Positions 11,237-21,337 of a stretch of 64,000 nt of DNA are shown here, piece by piece. Source of the stretch: Oxytricha trifallax. Its lineage: Eukaryota; Ciliophora; Spirotrichea; Sporadotrichida; Oxytrichidae. How positions within the stretch are numbered: position 1 is the first letter of the stretch; each line of letters begins with the position of its first letter. The position numbers and the translations under genes are program-made. The stretch covers positions 62,001-126,000 of the forward strand of contig ARYC01000177.1 in assembly GCA_000711775.1 (NCBI GenBank), given 5' to 3'. Under the pieces are notes generated by a model that worked only from the letters and a program-made list of their open reading frames with translations, did not search any database and was not told the origin of the DNA.

Positions 11237-12517
11237 ATGGCAAACAAGTGTGTGGGAGACAGAGAGGAAGAGAAAGGTATTAATGAAATTCCTATACAAA
11301 TTGAAAAAGTAGAATTCTACTTTTGTGTGAAGTGTGAGAAAGAGACTTCGCTAATTAGTCTAGTTGGTATAGGCATATGAAAGAGCATAGAGAAGCCAAG
11401 CCAACTGTTTACTTAAAGCACGATAAAATCGACGGAAAGTATGATTGCTTTGAGTGCCATAAGTAGTACTCTCATACAAGAGACTTGAAGAAACATCTTT
11501 TAAAAGCTCACAAAAAAGACATAGAAATTGAAAAGCATGAAGTTGAGTTGAAGCTTCTCAACAAAAGAAAATCGAGGGAATATTCTAAAGTCGTAGTGCC
11601 TGAATAAGCAAGAGAGTTAGAGTACGTTAGGAAGGCACGCAACCAACTGACCTCTGAAATAACAAAAATTATGATCAAGATTCAATACAAGAAAATACCG
11701 GTTCTTGCTTAAATTGACCTAGATACTTCTCTTTAAAGCTACCTTATATTAGAAGACTCCTTTGATAAGAAAGTTTTCAATCATCATCAATATGCATACA
11801 AGGTGTACCCATTCAACTATCTCTTAAGTGATGATAAGTATTAGATGGAATTTACAAATGAGTATCAAGTACTCACTCAAGCAAAGTTTAAAGAGAGTAG
11901 TTATTTGATCAAATTATATGCTGTTCTCTTTGCCAAGGATCATGTTGCTTTCAAACTACCACTCTATGAAATGAACCTAAGAGATTTCATTACAGATTAA
12001 AGGAATCATAAGTGGCTTGGATAAGTAGCAAATCAGACTATACAAGGTATTAAAGAGCTTCACAAGTCAGGATTTGTTCACAGAGATTTGAAGCCAGAAA
12101 ATATAATGATAAACTTTTCACCAGTAAGAGTAGCAATAATCGATTTCAACAGAGCCTAAAGAGTGGAAGTATCAAGGCTTGGAACTGTAATGGGAACTCA
12201 AGGGTACTATCCAGAAAGAGAAGACTGGAGAGATGGTGACTTTTAGTGGGATGTGTGGGATTTAGCATCAATTATAATAGAGTGCGATATGCCTCGCAAC
12301 GATTACTGCTCAACAAGGTGCGAGAAAGAATGCTAAGCAAAGAATAAAGTAGTGTATAGACAAAACCAGAGTCTCTCTATCTATAAAACATATGGCAGAA
12401 TGTATAATAATAAAACCAAACTCAAGATCAAACATATCAATATAGCAGATAGAGTTGTGGTTAAGCAAGATAAACTTTAGATCTCTTCCACATGATCCAA
12501 AAGTGCATTTTGAGTGA
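11237..12517 (+). pseudogene. TBE '57-kDa' C2H2 zinc finger / protein-kinase-like protein, frameshifted
   Basis: The ATG at 11237 encodes MANKCVGDREEEK. A first finger (FCVKCEK then, after a frameshift near 11350, SSWYRHMKEH) and a second C2H2 finger (YDCFECHKQYSHTRDLKKH) precede a linker and a kinase-like domain with catalytic loop HRDLKPENIM (12079-12108) and DFN (12142-12150) where kinases usually have DFG. GTQGYYPERED then WDVWDLASI follow, matching the activation-segment/helix F region. The end agrees with copy 2 (PKVHFE then TGA at 12515-12517), but the frame changes after the WDVWD region. It is the only + gene to the right of the divergent 22-kDa gene. Substrate and role in transposition are unknown. 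Confidence 0.88.
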
Positions 12518-12639
12518 TTAAATTAAATACATTTACTATATATTTCACATTAAAACCTATTAATAACCCCAACCCCTAACAAATTCCCTACAAATCAAAG
12601 TACTTATAAACCTCATTAAGGGGTTTTGGGGTTTTGATT

Positions 12640-13102
12640 GTAAATTATATATAAATCCGTTATTGTTCTCAGTAGATAATATTTTATAATATAGCTCTAA
12701 TGCAATCGGATCTTTATGAAGTAATTAAGCATTTCAAAGGTATGACATACTGTACAATGGTGGAGACGACAACTGCTAATATTTTTTATATGAAAATTGG
12801 TATTTTTTTTAATTTAATAATGAATTTGTTTGATAAAAATGCAACCTCAATATGAACGATTGGCTTTTATTAAGGATTATTTAAATTTATCAATTAATGA
12901 TTTGCTATTTTTGTTAATTTACTTTAAAAGAACAAAACCTGATAAATATTAAAAATTCAATTTCTGAATCAATATGGATATAAATTTTATATTTAAAAGT
13001 TTTAAAGATAAACTTAATAATGTAAGTTAATTTAATTTCTTTAATTTCTTTATATAATATAAAAAAATGAAATACAGTAATATCGAAATATTAATTAATA
13101 AG
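12640..13102. other. AT-rich intergenic DNA
   Basis: Sequence flanking TBE copy 1 on the right. It is AT-rich, without an ORF of note and without a recognisable element, up to the foldback that starts at 13103. Confidence 0.5.
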
Positions 13103-13586
13103 GGGGTCTAAGTCGGTGCAAAATATTTTTTTAAAAAAAGCTTAAAATCATTCTCATCATCTGAATCGAACTTTTTCATAGCATTTCAATCAAATGACAG
13201 TATTATTGCAAAAAATATTTTTTTCTCTGGGACAGATATAATCTAATTAACGAAGATTGAGAATTAAGAACATCATTATTATTGGCTAAAATTAATGAAA
13301 TCTGGCCTTATTATAAAAACCATTGACTTCAGCTATTAGTTTATTCTATAAAACTAATAGCTGAAGTCATTGGTTTTTATAATAAGGCCAGATTTTTAGT
13401 GGCATTTGATCGAAATGTTATGAAGAAGTTCGATTCAGATGATGAGAATGAAATTTTAATTAAAAATGATACTTTTTATGGAGGTTAAGATAATCAAATA
13501 AATTAAAAAGGTCAAAAATTGATCATGCACCGACTTAGGATTTTGAGGTTTTTTGTGAAAAAATATTTTGCACCGACTTAGACCCC
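13103..13586. mobile_element. Foldback element with GGGGTCTAAGTCGG ends and a long central hairpin
   Basis: The left end GGGGTCTAAGTCGGTGCAAA is inverted at the right end (TTTGCACCGACTTAGACCCC). A third partial copy of the terminal word (GCACCGACTTAGG) lies about 35 bp inside the right end. The centre is a near-perfect hairpin (about 13293-13395) built on AAACCATTGACTTCAGC and its inverse, and farther out TTCATAGCATTTCAATC pairs with GATCGAAATGTTATGAA. The flanks share ATTAATTAA, a possible target duplication that cannot be told from the local A/T background. There is no coding capacity. Confidence 0.75.
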
Positions 13587-14033
13587 TCATTAATTAAATA
13601 AATACATTTATATAAAAATTTTATTCAATGCGGAGAACAAATCCCTATAAAATTCCAGATATGATGAATCTGGAATTTTAGTATTATACCTTGAAATCTA
13701 GTTCTAGACCTTTTTCTTTAGATCTGGAATATCCAATAATTTTAGATCTGTACATCCCCCCCTCTATTCCTATTTTTATAATTGATTAAGCTTCGACCAT
13801 TTCAATTAAATTAGGTGTAACTGATAATACTAATACATTTTCTGTTTAGATAAATAGATCATGTGAATTTAGGCACTTAATGCTTTCAAAATACTCGCCG
13901 ACACATTTCTGAATTATAATTGATATAATTATGGTCTATGATTCTTAATAAACTTCATAATATCAATGTGCTGTATATAACAGAGTCACAGAGAATAATT
14001 TCATAATTTCATGAAAATAAATATTGTAGGAAT
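13587..14033. other. AT-rich intergenic DNA
   Basis: No gene or repeat recognised. It includes a C-run (CATCCCCCCCTC, near 13752). Confidence 0.45.
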
Positions 14034-14439
14034 ACATTCGATTTGGGAAAATGAATTAAAATTAAATTAATTACATATTAAAATCATGGCATTTATGAAA
14101 TCCAAAGTGACTCAAAATTCAAAAATAAATACATTTTACGATAGATCCCGGAATTATTATAGGACTTTGCTATTGGCAATATTCTTGAATCATTCCAGGA
14201 AGCGAGATATTTTGATTTTGAGCTAACCCCCAAAAATAGTATAATGGATTTTTCTCGCTTGGTCGATGAGATAAATTCATTATAGCAATAATAGTCACCG
14301 TCTTATTTTTAATGCGCTATCCAGAGAGTATAATATTGTCAGGGTTTGAAGACATTTTCCAAAAACATAACTGAAGGTAATTAATAATTAATTAATTTTA
14401 ATTTTAATTCATTTTCCCAAATCGAATGTATTCCTACAA
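14034..14439 (+). mobile_element. TTGTAGGAATAC-ended MITE, Y type, copy 2
   Basis: The element starts TTGTAGGAATACATTCGATT and ends with the inverse at 14439, with TA at 14032-14033 and 14440-14441. It is 406 bp. The TIR is about 40 bp, the interior is not palindromic and there is no ORF. It is the cleanest Y-type copy and serves as reference for the inverted copy at 4448 and the interrupted copy at 25585. The ends and TA duplication are the same as in the palindromic X-type copies, so both types were probably moved by the same enzyme. Confidence 0.88.
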
Positions 14440-14441
14440 TA

Positions 14442-15207
14442 ATAAGAATTAAACTTATACTCATGAATTCAAAGGAATTAAAATTCCTTTGGGATATACA
14501 GTATAAATTAAATGATAAGATTTTTAATATATTCTTTAAATGTAGTGTTTTTTACTATTGCGATATTTTTCATATACATCAAATAAATAACGAAGAAATA
14601 TACAGTTAGTTTATAACTTAACTAAAATAAAAACATTAATCATTTTAAAAATTGATTTATTATATTTTCAGTTATATAGTAAATAACTTTATTCAATGAT
14701 CAATAGATGGACAGTTTCATATTTATTTTTGCATTTTCAATTACTTTTACATTACTTTTTGTTATTATTAAATAAAAACTAAATCAAAATTATCAGGAAT
14801 ATTACTCAACTAATCCTCTTCTTTAGATCATTCCTATTATTTCAAAAACAGTCTTGTCTTTACTTACTCTTCTTTAAACAGTAAAATTTAAAATTAAAAA
14901 AATAATGATTATTATAACTTTTATAAGAATTAAGATTGCTAGACAAGTGCCACTTTGGCTACTAGTAGTTTTAAGCTATGAGTAGCCATATCTTCTACAA
15001 CAACATTGTTAATCTATGAAACTAATTGATTTCAATAAAATAAATTTGTATTTATAAAATTATAAACATAAAAATTCTAATTTTTTATTGCAGGTATTAT
15101 TTTATTCTAACTAAGTTAATTTTTTCTCATTAAAACAAAGAGAAAAATGCTGTTTTAGCATTTTAAATTCTTAAGTTTTGTGCAAAATTCGTAAAAATTA
15201 TTTATTT
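14442..15207. other. AT-rich intergenic DNA
   Basis: No supportable gene. A short patch near 14930-15020 is slightly richer in GC but is not clearly coding. Confidence 0.45.
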
Positions 15208-15467
15208 ATAAAACCCCAAGAGTAATTTTTTAGAGAATCGTGGGTTGTTAAAATTTTGAAGAAATTAATTAGGAATTAATCGAAAAAAAAGTCAAAACCC
15301 ATTAGAGAGATTAGAAAAACTAGTGGAAAGTGAAAAATTAAAAAAGTGATTTATTATACTTTAATTTAAACTATTAAACGATTAAATATTTAAAATTACA
15401 AAACATGGCAGACTTTGTTGCTGTCGAGTCTTTCAGCAAATGTTGAGCTAGTGGGACGAACAAAAGG

Positions 15468-15962
15468 TCATTCGGTAGCCCTTTCAAAACTAGGGGGAAT
15501 TTGGGTTCTCAGGGCACACAGCACACGCCCTGGCGAAGTTGCGCTTGATGTAGTTTTGGCAGTCTCCCGGTCTACTAATTAATCACAACTCTCACTCAAG
15601 ACAGCTGCATCAGGGAATGCCCAGTCTCTCACGCGAAGAAAGACCAGTCTGGAGATGTCATCGCCTGGGAGGAAGCTCTGCTCTTGAGCATTGGCCTTGA
15701 GGAATCGCGATACCTGGGCGCGGGGATCAAGCAATGGGTACTGAGTGGCATCGGGCGCCTACCAATAGGCAAGCAGGGAGGCATTCAGCTGCTCCACGAG
15801 TTGGGTAGAGGAGTGCTCGGACATCGGGACCTCGTCATGAGTCGACAATGGCTGTTCGACTAGGGGGCTGCGCAAGACCTGTACATTCTTTGATGGCTTG
15901 GCCTCAGGAGGAGCGCTAGTGGTAGCAATTGCAGTGGATTAGTGCGTGCTCTGTCTACTCAT
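15468..15962 (-). CDS. Unrecognised GC-rich ORF in the left arm of the foldback
   Basis: 164 codons in ciliate code, ATG at 15962 (MSRQSTHQSTAIA) to TGA 15468-15470, with TAA and TAG used as Gln. The protein is rich in Ser, Pro, Gln and Leu, and the central and C-terminal parts contain LVEQLNASLLAYWQAPD, FLKANAQEQSFLPGDDISRL and RTQIPPSFERATE. There is no signal peptide, membrane segment or motif I recognise. The frame stays open upstream of the ATG through the central spacer (to a TGA near 16304), so the true start could lie further right or an upstream exon may exist. Base composition is far more GC-rich than neighbouring DNA. It could be a germline-limited gene, an element-encoded protein or a transferred gene. 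Confidence 0.5.
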
Positions 15963-16240
15963 CAGAGCCGTTGGACCCCCTTCGCCAGGGGAGCTTTTAA
16001 TGCCCTTCACCTGGAGCGCTTCAGGATTCCAATTCAGACCTGGGCTGGAAAAGTGGCTTGGGCTTTAGAGGAAAAGCTCTGTGATCCAAAGGAAATCTCT
16101 AAATGAATTCCTAATAGCCTTTGAAGAAGTCTGCAACTCATGTTAGAGGAAATCTAGGTGGCCCTCGTAGTCTGCACTTGTGCTTGTGCATGCTGACTTC
16201 AAACAACTCCCTGGCCAAAGAAGGGGGTCCAACGGCTCTG

Positions 16241-17454
16241 ATGAGTAGACAGAGCACGCACTAATCCACTGCAATTGCTACCACTAGCGCTCCTCCCGAG
16301 GCCAAGCCATCAAAGAATGTACAGGTCTTGCGCAGCCCCCTAATCGAACAGCCATTGTCGACTCATGACGAGGTCCCGATGTCCGAGCACTCCTCTACCC
16401 AACTCGTGGAGCAGCTGAATGCCTCCCTGCTTGCCTATTGGTAGGCGCCGATGCCACTCAGTACCCATTGCTTGATCCCCGCGCCCAGGTATCGAGATTC
16501 CATTAAAGCCAAGACGATTGTCAAATTTTTAATGACAACTTATTATGGCAGACTTATTTTAATTGTCTATAATAATGATCAATTAGCTTTCATGATTAAT
16601 ATCATAAGCTAAAGTATACATAATTAATTTTTCCAACCGTCGGCAAATTTAAAAAAGTGCCGACGGTTGAGGGCATTTTATAATATAATTTAAATTTAAT
16701 AAAATTAAAATGATTAACTTCCACTGTTTCTAGAACTTTTTTGAGTATATTCAGGATTCAAAAATCCTTTTAAATTTCACTAATCTTAATTGATTTGTGA
16801 TAGTCTATAAAGAATTATCTACCTGACATAAAAGTAAATATTAAAGTGTAATCTTCCGTAGAAATATTATTATTAAATAATTTCATAGAAACTTTTATAT
16901 TGTTCAAGGATTTATATAGATCTTAAGGGAGTTCTGATGTCAATTAGGATTTTGAATCCTAAACTCATAGTATAATTATTAAGAAATTCCTGTAATCAAT
17001 TAGTTAAATCATTGGATAAATACAATAAATTGTGAAATCGCAGCAACCGTCGGCACTTTTATAAAACTGCCGACGGTTGAGAAAATGATCAAATTAAATG
17101 AGTTAAGCAAACTAAATGCTTAAGAGAATGAAGAGTGAATGAATATAGTTGTAAATTATTTTAGCTTTAATTTTGAATTATTATAATTTTTCCAATCGTC
17201 ATGGACTTATATATTCTCAAGGCCATAATGCTCAAGAGCAGAGCTTCCTCCCAGGCGATGACATCTCCAGACTGGTCTTTCTTCGCGTGAGAGACTGGGC
17301 ATTCCCTGATGCAGCTGTCTTGAGTGAGAGTTGTGATTAATTAGTAGACCGGGAGACTGCCAAAACTACATCAAGCGCAACTTCGCCAGGGCGTGTGCTG
17401 TGTGCCCCGAGAACCCAAATTCCTCCTAGTTTTGAAAGGGCTACCGAATGACCT
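16241..17454 (+). pseudogene. Broken second copy of the foldback ORF (right arm)
   Basis: This mirror copy of the 15468-15962 ORF starts at ATG 16241 and follows the same protein, with a few substitutions (for example SPLIEQ for SPLVEQ), as far as AYWQAP. There one C is missing (GGCGCCGATG against GGCGCCCGATG in the other arm), shifting the frame. Near 16503 it is cut by an AT-rich insertion, and the remainder (GCTCAAGAGCAGAGCTTCC onward) resumes at about 17218. One arm is thus intact and the other has at least two disabling changes, which suggests, but does not prove, selection or more recent correction of the left copy. Confidence 0.6.
16504..17217. mobile_element. AT-rich insertion in the foldback right arm, with two identical-stem hairpins
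   Basis: Absent from the left arm, so this is an insertion of about 710 bp. The imperfect terminal inverted repeats contain GACGATTG near 16516 and CAATCGTC near 17196. Inside are two hairpins with the same 12-bp stem CAACCGTCGGCA / TGCCGACGGTTG at 16634-16669 and 17044-17079, each with a 12-bp A/T-rich loop. There is no ORF. The target duplication is uncertain (ATTC-like on both sides). The hairpin pair may be a binding or cleavage structure of this element family. Confidence 0.6.
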
Positions 17455-17710
17455 TAAGTTCGCCCCACTAGCTCAATATTTGCTGAAAGAGTCGACAGCA
17501 ACAAAGTCTGCCATGTTTTGTAATTTTAAATATTTAATCGTTTAATAGTTTAAATTAAAGTATAATAAATCACTTTTTTAATTTTTCACTTTCCACTAGT
17601 TTTTCAAATTCTCTAATGGGTTTTGACTTTTTTTTCGATTAATTCCTAATTAATTTCTTCAAAATTTTAACAACCCACGATTCTCTAAAAAATTACTCTT
17701 GGGGTTTTAT

Positions 17711-19055
17711 GTAATTTTCCAAGTAAAATAAAAAGAAATTACAATTTTAATTGGTTTTAATTTTAATCAATATTAAAGTATGTTTCCTGTAGGATTAAAC
17801 CATTTATTTCTAAGAAAATCTAAAATATTCGGCAAAATGGTAATAAAATGAATTTATAGTTCAAGAACTCAGGAAATAACTAAGCTTACAGCATAAATAA
17901 ATTTAAGACTTTATAGAGATAAATATTCAAAAATAAAGATATTTTTTAATTTTTAATTAAATAATAACATTATTGATTGCTTATTAAAATACAACAATTA
18001 ATTAATTACCAATAATTGAGTAATATATTTTTGGTTCCTCCTAATTATAATTATTGTTTGTGTTTTTGGGTTATCCCAATTTATCCTCAGTTTTTATACA
18101 AGTGGGGTTAACACTTGTATAAATTTCTTAGAAAACTCTTAAATTTCATTAGTCACTAGCTCTATAAAAATTTAATGAAATAGAGCATAGATATCCACTT
18201 GATAGATGTCAAAAAACTTCATCTTTTGATTTAGTCGATGGAGTACAATCTTCTTATATCCAGGATGTAACGAGAATTTCACTGAAATAAGGCAGTAAAT
18301 TATAATATAAAGAATTTGATTATTTACAAACTTAAATTTAAATTTATGCTTATATTGTAACTACTATCTATTGATATAAAATATTATAGAATTATTTTAT
18401 TTAAAGATACAACTTTTTATTTCATAAATAAAGTAAAATCATAAAAATATATTAATTTGAAAAGAAAGCATTTAGCGAGGAATATTTCGCTTTAGCGTAA
18501 AGGAATAGATATAGGCTTTCGGTTAAAATAGCAAATGGCTTGATAATAGAAAAATCACATGGTGAGTTCATCATTTTTAATATTATTAATTAGACTCTAA
18601 AAAATTATATAAAGATATTTCTTTCTTGCAGCATCTAGCATTTTAGATCGATTTAAATAAAAAAATGTCTTTAAACTTTATTAATTTTATTGAAACAAAT
18701 ATAAATAAGAAGTATTTTTGATTTATATGAATGAGAAAAATGAAAAATCATTCTAAATTTTTAGAAATTCATTCTTATTGTAGTTTTATTATTTGTAAAA
18801 TTATTAAAAAACAAACTCACTTTAATTTAAATATTATCTCAATATTACTATTCCCAATTTTAGAGTTGGATCTTTATGCAGGAATGTATTGAGAACCTCA
18901 TTCAATAAATTTATGTTCACATTTATCCAATTAAATCTCAAGTTGCAACACTAATTAAAGCATATACGACTGTACAAATTATTAAAAATACCCTAAAGTT
19001 TTATGTTTTTTAACTTATATTTTCATTTAGTTTGGTACTAATTAAGATTTAAAGA
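17711..19055. other. AT-rich intergenic/IES-like DNA
   Basis: No gene supported in 1.3 kb. The last 100 bp (from about 18960) stay open in the frame of the coding block at 19056. Confidence 0.45.
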
Positions 19056-19376
19056 ATGGTATATTTATATGCATGGTACTCAGCAACAGATCTTTATTTC
19101 ACTGCATTTTTACAAATTTTCTTAAAATATAGCTTTAATTATTATGAGAAATACTGGTCAAATTTATTGAATTTATTCAGCAGCATATATAGTAAACACA
19201 AGCTCTGCATAATATGTGTGTGTGTTATGTTAATAAGACAATTAGTTAATGATATCTACTCTTTAATGTTCATTGTTGATAAAATAATGCATGCTGATGT
19301 TGAGCAAGAATATTATATGGAGAGATAAAGCAAGTCATATGAATACGAATATATTTAGCTCAAGGATTTAAAGTGA
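19056..19376 (+). CDS. C-terminal MDS-like block of a probable membrane protein
   Basis: 106 codons from ATG 19056 to TGA 19374-19376 in ciliate code. It contains a hydrophobic stretch (KLCIICVCVMLIRQ and SLMFIV) followed by a charged tail (MHADVEQEYYMERQ, then YEYEYIQLKDLK). This layout suggests a membrane segment with a short cytosolic C-terminus. The frame is open upstream as well, so the ATG need not be the start. In the germline it lies before blocks that look N-terminal or internal (19550, 20275), which would fit a scrambled gene or the end of a neighbouring gene. The family is not identified. Confidence 0.4.
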
Positions 19377-19549
19377 GTTAATATATATCAAATTATGACA
19401 ATAAATTTAGATTATCGATAAAGATAAGAAAATGAAACTGTTTCAACATGAAATGAATTCCATGTGATTTTCAAATATTTTTTTAATTATTTGAAAAAAT
19501 TAAACCATATAATATTATTATGTTTGGAATGAATATTTAATGGTAGCAG

Positions 19550-20056
19550 ACTCCAGTAACGACAGTTTTTCATATTAACACGCGCTATAATTTGCTTATG
19601 AAAGTCTCTGTGAGGTAAGTTTAATACTGTAAAACTTTGATGAAGACTTATGAAATTGTTTTAGTATTATCTAGACACTAGAGAAAAACTAAAGTAACAA
19701 TCATTTATGGACGGTATTACAGGAATCACTAAATTTAACTTGGTAGTTATTGAGGAGGTTACAAGCTTTGATTAAGCTTTTCATGCTTTAGATTCTCAAT
19801 ATAAGATTTTAAATAATTTTTATTTATTACCTTGGATTACCGAAACTGACCTCACTTTGATGATGTTTGTTTAATAAAAATATGTTTCATAAAGCAATTA
19901 ATTTACTGATATCATTTAATTTGCATAATAGCTACTATATTATTATATTTATTTAAACGATATCAAAGTCTATATAATAAAATTAGATAGATCTACGCTA
20001 GACGGAGTTTTATCTGCATCGTACAAATAATGCTGTTCTATTAGTGATGGTGGCAA
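19550..20056 (+). CDS. MDS-like coding block A, with a predicted 50-nt intron
   Basis: Exon 1 runs from ATG 19550 (MVADSSNDSFSYQHALQF) to GAG at 19614. A GTAAGT...TTTTAG intron of 50 nt (19615-19664) contains an in-frame TGA and is phase 0. The frame resumes YYLDTREKLKQQSFMDGITG and stays open to KLDRSTLDGVLSASYKQCCS and ISDGG at the TGGCAA repeat (20051-20056). The peptide resembles the repeat-type extracellular proteins common in hypotrichs, but I cannot name a domain. A probable 51-bp IES (19908-19958) lies within. The TGGCAA repeat joins it in frame to block B. Confidence 0.5.
19908..19958. other. Possible 51-bp IES bounded by GATATCA pointers
   Basis: GATATCA occurs at 19908-19914 and again at 19959-19965. 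The intervening DNA is almost pure A/T, and because the repeat spacing (51) is a multiple of three the flanking frame is kept after precise removal. Short AT-rich IESs with 2-20-bp pointers are typical of hypotrich germline genes. A 7-bp repeat over this distance could also be chance in AT-rich DNA. Confidence 0.35.
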
Positions 20057-20274
20057 ATTATATGTTTTTAGTGAACTTTTCTTCTATATAAAACATAGTT
20101 TTTTTAATATTTTTTTCAGGACTCTTATATTAAAAAGCCTATTTATTAAAAATTTTGATAATACTGTAGTTTTTTAAGCTATTAATTTTTTTAAAGAAAT
20201 TTTTTGTTACATTTAAGCTGTTTTAAATAGATTTTATGAATACATCCACTTACTTAACAACACATTCCTATTTT
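20051..20274. other. Probable 224-bp IES bounded by TGGCAA pointers
   Basis: TGGCAA lies at 20051-20056, at the end of block A, and at 20275-20280, at the start of block B. Removing one repeat and the 218 bp between them turns frame +2 of block A (GGT GGC AA) into the frame in which block B is open and complex (SSATITSNLIGINPNITT). The excised DNA is AT-rich and reads as hydrophobic low-complexity peptide in every frame. Frame agreement across the junction is the main support. Confidence 0.5.
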
Positions 20275-20690
20275 TGGCAATTTTATAAAATCTTCAGCAA
20301 CTATAACAAGCAATTTAATTGGCATTAATCCAAATATTACTACTAAAGCTATTCCCTAACATTACAAGCTGCAACATCAATTTATAGAATATTTCAAGAG
20401 AAAATTTATAGACAAGGAAGATATTTATTTCATATTTGAATCTGGAGGCAACTTAGAGTGCACACTTACCAATCATTTTTAGCTAAAGACCTATAAACTA
20501 AATGTGTTCTTGTCTTAAATTGGCTAAGAAACTGCTGTGTGCTTCGAACTGCCGAGAGTTTACAATTATAACAGCATTACAGAGGTTGAATTGGATTAGT
20601 GTGGCTAGCAACCTGGATTTATTATTACTTAAACAACAGAAGAATAAAAGTTTGGCATATTATCTCAGTAACATATTATTGTAAATATTA
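20275..20690 (+). CDS. MDS-like coding block B
   Basis: In the frame set by the TGGCAA junction the block reads IKSSATITSNLIGINPN, then FIFESGGNLECTLTNHFQ, FLSQIGQETAVCFELPRV and LDQCGQQPGFIITQTTEEQ. It uses TAA/TAG for Gln repeatedly and shows the Ser/Thr/Asn-rich beta-type composition of ciliate surface proteins. The frame stays open beyond 20690, but the sequence becomes AT-rich and low-complexity there, so the MDS probably ends near that point. No catalytic motif is visible. The family assignment is only a resemblance. Confidence 0.5.
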
Positions 20691-20971
20691 TATTTAGAGG
20701 TCATTATGTAGTCCACTTCTTATTTTAAAATTACATGTTTCTCTTCCTAAAATCTTTATATTATATATCTTACTTTGGTTAAAAATATATATTCTATACA
20801 TTAGATTAAAAAAATATAACCTATAATAATAAAATCAGGGAAATTTTAAAAATTAACAATTATAAATAATTAAACTTTATAGCTCACTACTAAATCTGAT
20901 TTGATTTTGTAAATTATATCATTTCTTGCGATAATGATGCTAATATTAGTAATTTCAATTTTTATAAATAA

Positions 20972-21337
20972 ATGACTTTAAGATACTAATTGCTCATTAA
21001 TTACTTTTATGTGCATATAAAACCAAGAAGCATGCATGAATTAATTGAAGATGTTGGAGATTTAACTTGTCCCACTGATTCATTATTCCGTACTTTCATG
21101 TCATTAAATTAGATTATGATAAATATCTTCGCTCTCACAAATTTGAGTTAAGATGTTTAATCCTACATAAACTTTAAAGCAAATAAAGCTATAAATAACG
21201 ATTTTGATGTTAGCTTCTAACACAATCTTTCCTTTAACTTCAAACAATTTGCCTTGCTGTTAAATGGTATTTAATTTTATTTGCAGGAACTTCAAATGAT
21301 GCTTAGTATTTTATTCGTTTTCTTTCAGCATAGATGA
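20972..21337 (+). CDS. MDS-like coding block C, hydrophobic C-terminal half
   Basis: 121 codons from ATG 20972 to TGA 21335-21337. It contains MHELIEDVGDLTCPTDSLF and ALTNLSQDVQSYINFKANK, then a more hydrophobic end (FKQFALLLNGIQFYLQ). TAA/TAG is used as Gln. It may belong to the same membrane-type gene as the blocks at 19056-20690, but no pointer linking them was found. The AT-rich DNA on both sides would be IES. Confidence 0.35.

Larger units (their letters stand above)
6961..12636 (+). mobile_element. TBE transposon copy 1 with two nested elements
   Basis: The left end starts CAAAACCCCAAAACCCC and continues TTAAGGAGGTTTATAAGTGC. The right end is its inverse, closing GGGGTTTTGGGGTTTTG at 12636. 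The TIR extends to roughly 78 bp, including the GGTTGGGGTTATTA segment. ATT at 6958-6960 and 12637-12639 is the 3-bp target duplication (the ANT site of TBEs). It encodes transposase (+), the 22-kDa gene (-) and the 57-kDa zinc finger/kinase gene (+). Total length is 5.68 kb. Removing the two nested palindromic elements (593 bp + AAT; 993 bp + TA) leaves about 4.09 kb, the canonical TBE size. TBEs are known to be eliminated from the developing macronucleus. Confidence 0.96.
15208..17710. mobile_element. GC-rich foldback element, about 2.5 kb, carrying a duplicated ORF
   Basis: The outer arms are AT-rich inverted repeats beginning ATAAAACCCCAAGAGTAATT at 15208 and ending with the inverse at 17710. 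They pass through the same ACATGGCAGACTTTGTTGC word about 195 bp inside each end. Inside are GC-rich inverted segments: 15455-15992 pairs with 16208-16503 plus 17218-17460. The two right-arm pieces are separated by a 0.7-kb AT-rich insertion. The spacer between arms is about 215 bp (15993-16207). The arms differ by scattered substitutions and small indels, so they are not a recent duplication or an assembly mirror. The end has a single AAAACCCC unit, reminiscent of but not the same as TBE termini. No target duplication was evident. Confidence 0.85.
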
